A stretch of 64,000 bases of DNA from Cloacibacterium sp. TD35. GTDB lineage: Bacteria > Bacteroidota > Bacteroidia > Flavobacteriales > Weeksellaceae. Location of the stretch: contig NZ_CP104850.1 of NCBI RefSeq assembly GCF_028864635.1, forward strand, positions 936,001 to 1,000,000, read 5' to 3'. Shown here piece by piece: positions 1 to 8,947 of this stretch. The position numbers were made by a program, and so were the translations under genes. The notes beneath the pieces were generated by a model that was given only the letters and a program-made list of their open reading frames with translations, had not been told where the DNA came from and made no database searches. Position 1 is the stretch's first letter, and each line of letters starts with the position of its first letter.

Positions 1-210
1 TAGAGAGTGGTTTTTTTGTGCTGAGAAAATTATTTATATTGATTCTAAATAAAATAAAACTTTTTATAATATTTAGAGTAAATTAACAGTTAGCAAATAA
101 TTTAATTCAAAAAAGAATGAATAAATTATTTATTAGTGAACATTTTGTTAAAAAATCTAAAAAATCTGTAACAATAATAGAAATATTAAAAAAAATCTAG
201 CAAATAAAAA
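1..210. other. AT-rich upstream region, no gene seen
   Basis: Very AT-rich sequence with no convincing ORF or RNA gene. It is the upstream region of the SusC gene; any gene to its left is outside the window. Confidence 0.6.
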
Positions 211-242
211 TTTGGTTATGTTAAAATTTATTAACATTTTTG
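211..242 (+). promoter_or_regulatory. candidate promoter of the susC/susD pair
   Basis: A TTTG at 211-214 is followed after 20 nt by CATTTTTG (235-242). This is one base off the Bacteroidota -7 consensus TAnnTTTG. It would give a leader of about 20 nt before the ATG at 270. The match is imperfect. Confidence 0.35.
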
Positions 243-269
243 TCAATCAATATATTAAATTTTGTTAAT

Positions 270-3068
270 ATGAATGTAAAAATTAAAGCGCTAACAGCGG
301 GTGTACTTTTTTTTATAGGAGGAGCTACTGTTATGGCACAAAAAAAGAGTGATTCAATTAAAGATGAGAAAGTTATTGATGAAGTAGTAATCGTTGGGTT
401 TGGTCAAAAAAAATCTGTTAAGGAAGTTACCGGTGCGGTTTCAAGTATTAAATCTGATGCTATTCAACAATTACCTGTTGCATCAATTGATAAGATGTTG
501 CAAGGAAGAGTAACTGGTGTAATGACAGGTAATGCTTCTGGGCAGCCAGGAGGTATGGCTAGTGTTAGAGTAAGAGGTATTTCTTCAATCAATGGAGTTG
601 TATCACCTATCTATATTCTAGATGGTGTGAGAGTAGCTAATGGAGACCTTACTACTGGTAACACTACCGCTAACATTTTGGCTAACTTAAACCCTGATGA
701 TGTTGAAAGTGTTACTATTTTAAAAGATGCAGTTTCTACAGCAGTATACGGTGCTGATGCTGGTGCTGGGGTTGTAGTAATTAATACCAAATCAGGTAAA
801 AAAGGTAAACCTAAATTTAACCTATCATTTAACTATGGTTTTAATGATAAAGCTGTAAAACAACACGAAAGATTCAAAACATCTGACTGGTTAACATATA
901 TGGCAGATTCATATAACAACAGATATGGAACTACATATACAGGAGATACATTTGGGCCAGCTTTAGGTGTAGATAAAAACATTGATAGCGACTGGTCAGA
1001 TGCTAGCCAGAAATTAGGATATCAGCAAAATGCAGATTTCAGTATGTCTGGAGGTAATGATAGAATGACATATTATACTTCTGCTAACTACTTTAATCAA
1101 GAGAGTATTGTAAGAAATTCTTATTTTAATAGATTAGCTTTCACCAATAAAATTGCTTATCAAGCTACTGATAAATTTAAATTGACTACTGATATTCAGT
1201 TTTCATTCTCTAAATTAAGTACATTGAGTGATGGTGGTGCTTTCGCTAACCCAATTTTAGCTCAATATTTCAATAGACCTACAGACCCATTGAGAAATGC
1301 TGATGGATCTTGGTATTGGATTGCTTCTACAGGTAGACTTTCAAACGGTATGTTTAACCCAGGTGCTGTATTAGACATGAATTACAGTAAAGCTGGAACT
1401 TTCAGAACTTATGCTAATTTAGGTTTAGAATATAAAATTCTTAAGAATTTAACTTACAAGTTCGTTTTCTCTCCTGAATACATCCAAATTGAAGAAGATA
1501 GATACTGGAATCCATTACATGGTGATGGTAGAAACTATGGTGGTTACCAAAGAACTTCAAACAACAGATATTTTAACTTCAACGTTCAGAATATCTTAGA
1601 CTATAGTTATAAAGTAGGTTCACATAACTTCGGAGCTTCATTAATCCAAGAAGCATATAAAACAGATAACAAATTCTTATCAGCTACAGGTATTACTGTA
1701 GGAACACCTACATTAGAGACTTTATCTAATTTCGTAGTGCCATTTGGTTATGCTGGTTCTTCTGGTGTTTCTTCTAGATATGGTTACGCTGCAACTGGTC
1801 ACTATGATTATGATAGATTACTATTATTAGATGCTTCATATAGAAGAGACGTATTGTCTCAGTTTATGCCTGAAAATAAAGCAGGTAATTTCTGGTCAGT
1901 AGGTTTAGGTGTAGACTTAGCTAGATTAGATTTTGTGAAAAACATCAATGCTATTTCAATGTTCAAATTAAGAACATCTTATGGTAAATTAGGTAACCAA
2001 GTTAGTGCAAACCCATACGCTTTATTTAATTATAATACTAATTATAATGACTATGCAGCTGCAACTTATGGTGGTGTAATGAACCCTAATCTAAGATGGG
2101 AAACTGTAAATCCTTTTAATGCTGGTGTAGATATAGGTTTATTCAAGGATAGAATTACCTTAAGTGCAGAATACTTTAATAAAGAAACTAAGGATTTGAT
2201 CTATAATTTACCATTGCAAACTTCACAAGGTTTAACATCTTATCCAGATAACATTGGTTCATTAGTAAACAAAGGATTTGAATTTGCAATTAACTCAACT
2301 ATTCTTAAAGGAAATAGAGATAGTGTAAATTGGACTTTAGGATTTAACTTATCTACATTAGATAATGAAATTACCGAACTTTATGGAGGTAATGTAAATG
2401 GAGGAACTACAACTCTAAGAGTTGGAGAAGGTGTAAGAACTTGGTACCTACGTAAATGGGCTGGAGTAGACGCAGCTACTGGTGCTCCTCTATGGTATAT
2501 CAATGGAGTGGATGGTGCTACTACTAGTAATTATAACTCAGCTCAACAAGCTGTTCAAGGATCTATGCTTAATAAAATCTATGGAGGTGCTAACACTGCA
2601 ATTTCATACAAAGGATTTGCTTTAGATCTACAGTTTGCTTATGGATTTGGATCTAAAATCTATGATGATTGGGCAGTTTATACTTATTCAGACGGGCAGT
2701 ATACTTCTAATTATCCTGGTTATGGTGATGTATTTGGTGATTATTGGACTCCTACAAATACAGGTGCTTCTAATCCAAAACCAATCTGGGGTAACTCAAC
2801 TTTATCTAACAGAGCATCTACCAGATTCTTATATGATGGTGATTACATAAGATTAAGTAATGCAAGAGCTTCTTACACATTTAATGGAGAGTTCTTAAAA
2901 GGAACTGGTTTAAATAGTGTTCAAATTTATGTAATGGCTAATAATGCTTATACATATATGTTTGATAAAAAACTTAAATTTGATCCTGAAGTAAATATTG
3001 CGGGAGCATCTAACCTTGGGTTACCAGTACTTAAGTCATATTTGTTCGGATTTAGCTTAAATTTCTAA
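270..3068 (+). CDS. SusC/RagA-like TonB-linked outer membrane receptor
   Basis: Outer-membrane, TonB-dependent active transporter that would form a lidded barrel with the SusD-like lipoprotein next to it and import an oligomeric nutrient. The product is 932 aa from the ATG at 270. An upstream in-frame TTG at 240 is less likely because the signal peptide starts at this ATG and ends near residue 23 (MAQ). Residues 37-45 (DEVVIVGFG) are a TonB-box-like segment, followed by the plug (about 48-160, with RVRG and an ILDGVR motif) and a long aromatic-rich beta barrel ending in Phe. The N-terminal carboxypeptidase-D-like domain that precedes the plug in most SusC proteins is missing, so the protein is on the short side. 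The substrate cannot be told: no glycosidase, peptidase or regulator is adjacent. Confidence 0.93.
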   Translation: MNVKIKALTAGVLFFIGGATVMAQKKSDSIKDEKVIDEVVIVGFGQKKSVKEVTGAVSSIKSDAIQQLPVASIDKMLQGRVTGVMTGNASGQPGGMASVRVRGISSINGVVSPIYILDGVRVANGDLTTGNTTANILANLNPDDVESVTILKDAVSTAVYGADAGAGVVVINTKSGKKGKPKFNLSFNYGFNDKAVKQHERFKTSDWLTYMADSYNNRYGTTYTGDTFGPALGVDKNIDSDWSDASQKLGYQQNADFSMSGGNDRMTYYTSANYFNQESIVRNSYFNRLAFTNKIAYQATDKFKLTTDIQFSFSKLSTLSDGGAFANPILAQYFNRPTDPLRNADGSWYWIASTGRLSNGMFNPGAVLDMNYSKAGTFRTYANLGLEYKILKNLTYKFVFSPEYIQIEEDRYWNPLHGDGRNYGGYQRTSNNRYFNFNVQNILDYSYKVGSHNFGASLIQEAYKTDNKFLSATGITVGTPTLETLSNFVVPFGYAGSSGVSSRYGYAATGHYDYDRLLLLDASYRRDVLSQFMPENKAGNFWSVGLGVDLARLDFVKNINAISMFKLRTSYGKLGNQVSANPYALFNYNTNYNDYAAATYGGVMNPNLRWETVNPFNAGVDIGLFKDRITLSAEYFNKETKDLIYNLPLQTSQGLTSYPDNIGSLVNKGFEFAINSTILKGNRDSVNWTLGFNLSTLDNEITELYGGNVNGGTTTLRVGEGVRTWYLRKWAGVDAATGAPLWYINGVDGATTSNYNSAQQAVQGSMLNKIYGGANTAISYKGFALDLQFAYGFGSKIYDDWAVYTYSDGQYTSNYPGYGDVFGDYWTPTNTGASNPKPIWGNSTLSNRASTRFLYDGDYIRLSNARASYTFNGEFLKGTGLNSVQIYVMANNAYTYMFDKKLKFDPEVNIAGASNLGLPVLKSYLFGFSLNF

Positions 3069-3079
3069 AAAATAAGAAA

Positions 3080-4483
3080 ATGAATAAGAAAAATAGATTA
3101 TATAAAATTGCATTACTAGCGTTTGGTTTGACTATGGTTAGTAATTCGTGTAGTAACGATTTTGTTGATAGAGAATTCAGACAAGACGTTATTCAATCAG
3201 ATTTAAAAACTCTTCAAGAAATTAAATCTTTTGTAAGAGGTGGTTATTCATCTATGAGATCATCTACTTATTATGGAAGAGATTTTCTAGCTTTCGGAGA
3301 AGTAAGATCAGACGAAATGTATAGTAATAAAGCATCAGGATATTACACTACTGTTCAAGATTATTCTATGACATCAAGTGATGCTTATGCTTCTGGTACA
3401 TACAATCAGATATATACCTTGGTAGGTAAAATGAATATTGTAATCAATACAGATTTAACTGGTTTCTTAACTGCTGATTTACCTGCTGCTAAATATTATC
3501 AAGGGCAAGCTTATGCATTAAGAGCTCAAGGATTTTTTGATTTGTTAAGACTTTATGGTCAAAAATACACGGGGGGAACTCTAGGAGTAGTTTTACCACT
3601 TAAATTTGATCCAAAAGCAAAACAAGCTAGAGCTACTATTGCACAAACTGAAACTCAAATTGAGTCAGATTTCAATACTGCTTTAACTATGATGACTGCA
3701 AATGCAGCTATTGATGCTCCTTCTAATAAAACCGAGTTATCTATTAGTGCATTAAAAGTTTTAATGTCTAGATATTATCTTTACAAAGGTGATTATGCTA
3801 AAGTAAGATCACTTACTGCTGATGTAATTGGTAAATATTCTGTTATTCCTAAAGACTTATATCAAGAATCTTTCAGATATACTTTGAGAGGAGCAGCTTC
3901 TAACTCTATTTTCGAACTAGAAGTAGGTACAGATTCTTCACTTTCTACATCTTCATATGCTTATGTGATGAGTTATAATGGTTATGCAAACGTGGTTCCT
4001 TTCACAAGTGTTTATGCATTGTATGATGCTGCTGATATTAGAAGAACTTTAATTACTAGAGCTACTGCAACTGCTCATTATCTTTCATATACTAACGGAC
4101 AAGGGGTAACTTTTGGTAAGTATACCAACACTGTAGGTGCTGATAATGTTAAGATGATTAGATACGAAGAGGTATTATTAAATGCTATTGAAGCAGAATT
4201 AATGCCAGGAGGTGATCCAGCAAAAGCATTATTATACTATAATCAAATCCTTACAAACAGAGGTCTAACAGCTGTAACAAGTGTTGATTTAGATATGCTT
4301 AAGAAAGAGAGAGTTAAAGAATTAGTAGGTGAAGGATTTAGACAGTGGGATTTATTAAGATGGGGTGTAACTTCATTTAAGCCTGCAAGTGTTAACATCA
4401 ATAAACTTGCTTTCCCAATTCCTAGAGCTGAAACTGATTTAGCAGGTACGCTAGTAGAGTCAAATCCAGGTTATGATAATTAA
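3080..4483 (+). CDS. SusD/RagB-like nutrient-binding outer membrane lipoprotein
   Basis: Surface lipoprotein that binds substrate over the SusC channel. It is 467 aa, with a lipoprotein signal ending at Cys24 (SNSC), TPR-like helical regions typical of the RagB/SusD fold, and the C-terminal family signature in which a PIP motif is followed by a NPGY ending. It begins 11 bp after the SusC stop, so the two are cotranscribed, and the pair ends at a strong terminator. Substrate not deducible. Confidence 0.93.
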   Translation: MNKKNRLYKIALLAFGLTMVSNSCSNDFVDREFRQDVIQSDLKTLQEIKSFVRGGYSSMRSSTYYGRDFLAFGEVRSDEMYSNKASGYYTTVQDYSMTSSDAYASGTYNQIYTLVGKMNIVINTDLTGFLTADLPAAKYYQGQAYALRAQGFFDLLRLYGQKYTGGTLGVVLPLKFDPKAKQARATIAQTETQIESDFNTALTMMTANAAIDAPSNKTELSISALKVLMSRYYLYKGDYAKVRSLTADVIGKYSVIPKDLYQESFRYTLRGAASNSIFELEVGTDSSLSTSSYAYVMSYNGYANVVPFTSVYALYDAADIRRTLITRATATAHYLSYTNGQGVTFGKYTNTVGADNVKMIRYEEVLLNAIEAELMPGGDPAKALLYYNQILTNRGLTAVTSVDLDMLKKERVKELVGEGFRQWDLLRWGVTSFKPASVNINKLAFPIPRAETDLAGTLVESNPGYDN

Positions 4484-4504
4484 TATTATCAAAAACAATA
4501 AATA

Positions 4505-4539
4505 AAAAAAACGCCTCAGTCAAAGACCGAGGCGTTTTT
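4505..4539. terminator. bidirectional terminator
   Basis: Stem AACGCCTC (4510-4517) pairs with GAGGCGTT (4529-4536), with an inner GTC/GAC. A T-run follows on the plus strand and a run of A precedes it (T-run on the minus strand). It lies between the convergent susD and 4540-5235 genes and can serve both. Confidence 0.85.
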
Positions 4540-5235
4540 CTATTTCAAACCATTTATAAAATTGAATAATCTAATGAGATCGCTTTCCTTTTTTAAATTA
4601 ATTTTTTCTTCTTTAGCGAAGTCTAAAACAACTTTAGGATTAGTGATGTTTAAGAGAGAAGTTAATTCTTTTGTACTCTTAGGAACTTTAATATATATTC
4701 CATTGTTATTCACTAAGTAAACATCGTTCTCTTTTTGAAAATATGGATTTTTATCTTTAAGATAAGTGTTTGTAACATTATTATTGTATTCTATTACTTG
4801 TACTTTTTCCTTTTTATAAAGTTTATATTTACCTATACCCACTAATTCTACCAGATAACCATTGATGTTTTTGTTTTCGTAAATATAGTTGGTCAGAAAA
4901 TAGACCTTTCCATTATCACTAAACTTAAATTTAAGATCATTTTGTTTGGTTACAAATTGTAGTTCATTATTCACTTTGAACTCCATTTCATCTTCGTAAG
5001 CATTATATCTTACAGAAGGTAGATTTTTATTATATCCATCAATTGTTATTGGATGAAAGTTTTCATCTAGATAAGGAATTCCATCTATGCCAGGATAGTG
5101 TTTTATATTGGTATTTGTTACTTCGAAAACACTACCTCTAGAGTTTCCAAATACCTCTAAATCGGTTTTCACTTGCGAATAATAATAACTCGGAATAAGA
5201 CTTAATAAAAGAATGATTTTTTTCATTTGATTCAA
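4540..5235 (-). CDS. exported protein of unknown function
   Basis: 231 aa with an N-terminal signal peptide (MKKIILLL core, cleavage near SQ at about 21). The start may be the second Met (position 5226), which opens the signal peptide directly. The mature part is rich in Tyr, Asn and Lys and contains a YNAYEDEMEF segment that I associate with flavobacterial proteins of unknown function. No catalytic motif is visible. It is convergent with susD and shares its terminator. Confidence 0.6.
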   Translation of the reverse strand: MNQMKKIILLLSLIPSYYYSQVKTDLEVFGNSRGSVFEVTNTNIKHYPGIDGIPYLDENFHPITIDGYNKNLPSVRYNAYEDEMEFKVNNELQFVTKQNDLKFKFSDNGKVYFLTNYIYENKNINGYLVELVGIGKYKLYKKEKVQVIEYNNNVTNTYLKDKNPYFQKENDVYLVNNNGIYIKVPKSTKELTSLLNITNPKVVLDFAKEEKINLKKESDLIRLFNFINGLK

Positions 5236-5277
5236 TTTTTTATAAAAATATAAAATTATAACGATTTGAAATATTTA

Positions 5278-5311
5278 TTTGGTATTAATTTGTTTATCTT
5301 TTTTACTTTTG
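5278..5311 (+). promoter_or_regulatory. candidate promoter of the putative porin gene
   Basis: TTTG (5278-5281), 22 nt, then TACTTTTG (5304-5311), an exact TAnnTTTG. The resulting leader to the ATG at 5413 would be about 95 nt and contains a nested inverted repeat (see findings). Confidence 0.45.
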
Positions 5312-5412
5312 TACTTCAAAATATTAAAATGAAACACCCTTGTTATTTTTTTCAAACAACTGCATGGTTATGGGTGTTCCATCTGACATTAAAAATTAAT
5401 AAATATAAACAG

Positions 5413-7332
5413 ATGAAATACACTTTATTCATCATATTTTTTGCAGTACATTTTTTAGGCGCTCAAATTGTTAATAAAACAGATAGCAATGTTCCTACGG
5501 ATACATTGATTGTTGACAAAGGAAGAAAAGATTCTTTGAAAATCTTTAAGCCAACCATAAATGACTATCAACATTATACTCAGTTTTCTGAGAAGAAAAT
5601 TTTTGATACCGTTTTTACTATTGACAAATCTTATCAATTTACACAATACAATAACCAAGACAACTTTGGAAAAATCCAATTTGCCAACATCGGTTCTGGA
5701 TTTCAAGATTTAATGTTCCGTGTCAATAAAGAACAAAATCTAGCTTTATTGCCTACCAGAAAATCGCATTTCATTTTAGGAATTGATAATATCAGATATT
5801 ATGATGTAAAAACGCCTACTACATCTTTCATCTATCATAACGCTATGAAACAGGGAGCAGCTTTGCAAACTACCTATACCCAAAACGTAGGGAAAAATTT
5901 CAATGTAGCGCTAGAATATATGGGATTGCGTTCTCAAGGTGTATATCAGAGAGAACTAGCGTCTTCTAATAATTTCATTTTATCTTCTCGTTTTAATTCT
6001 AAGAACAATCGTTATAGATTTTTCACGCATTATATTCATCAGAATGTAAACAACGAAGAAAATGGTGGAATAGAAGATTTAAGCCTTTTTTTAGGAAATG
6101 ACACCCGTTTTAATAACAGACAAAACCTTGCAGTAAATCTCAACTCTACAGATTCTAGATTCTCATACAGAAGATATTATTTCTCTCAGGAATTTCAGTT
6201 TGTGAATTCAGAGAAATATCCTTTTAAAGTAAGACATACTATTTTCCATCAAGCCAATAAATATTGGTATAAGCAAAAAGGATCAGAGTCTTTTTATAAT
6301 TCAGACTTGGTAGATGGGTATGAACCATCTGCTTACAAATTTTCTAATAATTTAAGCAATACCTTCACCTTACTTTTTGATAAGTCTACTTTCAAATTAG
6401 AAGCAGGAGTTCGTCATCAAATGATTAATTTAGGAACAGATAAAGAACTTCCAGCCACTGTTGGTATCAATATTCCTTTAGATAATAAAGAAAACAGATT
6501 TGGTGCAGTAGGGAATTTAGAAATCAAATTATGGGACAAGGTAGATTTAAAATCTAATCTAGAATATTCTAACGGAAGTACTTTTGGCAACTTCCTTCGT
6601 TCAGAAAACAACTTGAAATTAGAACCGATTAAAGATTATATTCTAGATGCTCATGTAAATTTGCAAACCTCTAAACCGAGTTTTAATTATTTAATCAATC
6701 CATCTTTTTACCAAAATTTCAATTATAATTTCTTAGACGCTAAAAACGAAAGCACTTTAGAAATCGGAGGTAAAGTCAATCTGAAGTGGTTCCAAAGTTC
6801 AGTTTTTGCTAATTATTTTAGAATAGAAAATTACACCTACATTGGAGCTGATTATCAGCCTAAGCAAAGCGAATCATCACTCAATATTTCTCAAATCGGT
6901 GGCGAAGCTACTTTTTCTTATTGGAAACTTAATTTCAATACCAAATTACTTTTCCAATCGGCTTTGTCTGAGAAAAACCTTTACCCAATGCCTAGTTTTA
7001 TCGGTAGATTAAATGCTTATTACCAATCAAAAGCGTTCAAAGATGCTGCGGAAATTCAAACAGGAGTAAAACTGTATTATTTCTCGAAATTTAATTCTAG
7101 AGAATATTTCCCAGTATTAAATGAATTTGCAGTTTCTGCAAATACCGCTTCTATTGGTGGTCAGCCTATTGCAGATGCTTATTTTAATATGAAGGTAAAA
7201 AGAATGCTTATTTATGCAGAAGCGCAGCATGTAAACACTACCTTTATGAAAAACAAATCATTCGCTGCTCCCAATTATCCTATTTATGATTTTCGATTGA
7301 ATTTAGGAATTGTTTGGTATTTATTTCACTAA
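5413..7332 (+). CDS. putative porin (Porin_10-like outer membrane protein)
   Basis: About 639 aa exported beta-barrel protein. I chose the ATG at 5413 because it opens a clean signal peptide (MKYTLFIIFF, ending near GAQ). In-frame ATGs further upstream (5266, 5329) would add two further hydrophobic stretches with no role. The body alternates aromatic and polar strands throughout and ends in a WYLFH strand, as in Bacteroidota putative porins. It lies 9 bp upstream of bshC, whose -7 element overlaps its stop codon. A pore or passive-uptake role is inferred from the family. Confidence 0.75.
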   Translation: MKYTLFIIFFAVHFLGAQIVNKTDSNVPTDTLIVDKGRKDSLKIFKPTINDYQHYTQFSEKKIFDTVFTIDKSYQFTQYNNQDNFGKIQFANIGSGFQDLMFRVNKEQNLALLPTRKSHFILGIDNIRYYDVKTPTTSFIYHNAMKQGAALQTTYTQNVGKNFNVALEYMGLRSQGVYQRELASSNNFILSSRFNSKNNRYRFFTHYIHQNVNNEENGGIEDLSLFLGNDTRFNNRQNLAVNLNSTDSRFSYRRYYFSQEFQFVNSEKYPFKVRHTIFHQANKYWYKQKGSESFYNSDLVDGYEPSAYKFSNNLSNTFTLLFDKSTFKLEAGVRHQMINLGTDKELPATVGINIPLDNKENRFGAVGNLEIKLWDKVDLKSNLEYSNGSTFGNFLRSENNLKLEPIKDYILDAHVNLQTSKPSFNYLINPSFYQNFNYNFLDAKNESTLEIGGKVNLKWFQSSVFANYFRIENYTYIGADYQPKQSESSLNISQIGGEATFSYWKLNFNTKLLFQSALSEKNLYPMPSFIGRLNAYYQSKAFKDAAEIQTGVKLYYFSKFNSREYFPVLNEFAVSANTASIGGQPIADAYFNMKVKRMLIYAEAQHVNTTFMKNKSFAAPNYPIYDFRLNLGIVWYLFH

Positions 7333-7341
7333 ATTTGCTTC

Positions 7342-8910
7342 ATGCCGAAGTTTAAATTTCCGTTTCAAGATTTAGAAACCATCCCGAAATTAATCAAGGA
7401 CTTTCTTCAACAAGAAATTCCGCAGTTTTCTGCATATCAGTTTACCTTAGAAAACGCACTATTACAAGCAGAAAAGAAAGCACATAACTATACACAAGAG
7501 CAAAGAAAAGTATTGGTAGAAGTTCTTAGAGCGCAGCATCAGCATTTATATTTAAGTGCTAAGCAATCGCAGAATTTAGATTTGCTCTTATCCGAAAATA
7601 CTTTTACTGTAACCACAGGTCATCAGTTGAATTTATTTTCTGGGCCAGTATTTTTTGTCTACAAAATTTTACAAACCATAAAAACAGCTGATTTTTTAAC
7701 TCAAAATTCCGATAAAAATTTTGTTCCTATCTTTTGGTTGGCTACAGAAGACCACGACTTTGAGGAGATTAATCATTTTAAAACTGCAAATGGATTTTAT
7801 CAAGTCAAAGGAAATTCTGGTGGCGCAGTTGGCAGAATTATTATAGAAGACAATAGTTTTTTAGAAGAATTCGAAAGAGAATTTAAAGATGATGTTTTCG
7901 GAACACAGCTTATTCTTCTTGCCAAAAAAGCTTATCAAAAAGGAAGAACTTTTGCCGAAGCTACTCAGATTTTGGTTCAAGAAATTTTTGCAGAGTTTGG
8001 ACTTTTAATGATAGATGGCGACCATGTTTTGCTCAAAAATCAAATGCAAAATATCTTCAAAGAAGAATTGGTGAACCAAACAACCCATTATTTTTCTCAA
8101 GAAAATGTAAAATTCCTAACAGAGAAATACGGGAAAGTACAAGTAAACCCTAGAGAAATCAACCTTTTCTACTTGTCTGATACCAGAAATAGAATAGAAT
8201 TTGATGGGGAACAATTTCAGATTGTAGATAAGAATCTCACGTTTACTTTAGAAGAATTAGCAGAAGATTGGTCTAAAATCTCACCAAATGCTTTGCTAAG
8301 GCCTGTTTTTCAAGAAAAAGTTTTGCCCAATATTGCATACATTGGCGGGAATGCAGAAATTATGTATTGGTTAGAAATGCCAAAAGTTTTTGAAAAATTT
8401 GGTGTAGAATTTCCTCTTTTGGTTCCTAGAAACTCTATGTTGTTCCTTAGAAAAAAGACTTTAGATAAAATAGAAAAATCTGGAGTAGCGTTACAATACT
8501 TTTTAGGAGATTTTCAGAAATTCTTAAATCAAAAATTGCTGAAAGAATCAGAATTGAATACCGATTTAGAAAGCCGAGAGCAATTATTAAAAGAAAATTT
8601 CGAAACTTTAAAAAATAAAGCTTCACTTACTGCCGTTACCTTTAGGAATATGGTAGAAGCAGAAGAAACGAGACAATTGAAGTCTTTTCAGAAATTTAAG
8701 AAAAGATTGTTACGTGCAGAAAAGATTCTTCACGCAGATAAAATAGATTATCTTCAGCGTTTGTATTCAGAAATTCACCCTGCTAATAACTGGCAAGAAA
8801 GAAGCCTCAATTTCAGTGTCTTTTTCGCAGAAAACGGCGAAAAATGGCTCGAAAATTGTTATCAAGAAATGGAGGTTTTAAATTCTGTCTTAATTGTTAG
8901 CGAATTTTAG
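7342..8910 (+). CDS. bshC: bacillithiol biosynthesis cysteine-adding enzyme BshC
   Basis: Cytoplasmic enzyme proposed to add cysteine to glucosaminyl-malate in the last step of bacillithiol synthesis. The 522 aa product has the full family length. It carries the conserved TTGHQLNLFSGP segment (near residue 95) and the PIFWLATEDHDFEEIN segment (near residue 135). A C-terminal coiled-coil-rich part (about 380-480) is also typical. The ATG at 7342 lies only 4 nt after a TAAATTTG -7 element (7330-7337), so a transcript from there would have almost no leader. BshA and BshB are not in the window. Confidence 0.93.
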   Translation: MPKFKFPFQDLETIPKLIKDFLQQEIPQFSAYQFTLENALLQAEKKAHNYTQEQRKVLVEVLRAQHQHLYLSAKQSQNLDLLLSENTFTVTTGHQLNLFSGPVFFVYKILQTIKTADFLTQNSDKNFVPIFWLATEDHDFEEINHFKTANGFYQVKGNSGGAVGRIIIEDNSFLEEFEREFKDDVFGTQLILLAKKAYQKGRTFAEATQILVQEIFAEFGLLMIDGDHVLLKNQMQNIFKEELVNQTTHYFSQENVKFLTEKYGKVQVNPREINLFYLSDTRNRIEFDGEQFQIVDKNLTFTLEELAEDWSKISPNALLRPVFQEKVLPNIAYIGGNAEIMYWLEMPKVFEKFGVEFPLLVPRNSMLFLRKKTLDKIEKSGVALQYFLGDFQKFLNQKLLKESELNTDLESREQLLKENFETLKNKASLTAVTFRNMVEAEETRQLKSFQKFKKRLLRAEKILHADKIDYLQRLYSEIHPANNWQERSLNFSVFFAENGEKWLENCYQEMEVLNSVLIVSEF

Positions 8911-8947
8911 CCCGAAAAACATTAATTTTGCAATTTAAATAACAAGG

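Noticed and set aside
240-269. TTG start of the SusC gene at 240
   Set aside because: The ATG at 270 opens a standard signal peptide, and the region 235-242 may be part of the promoter.
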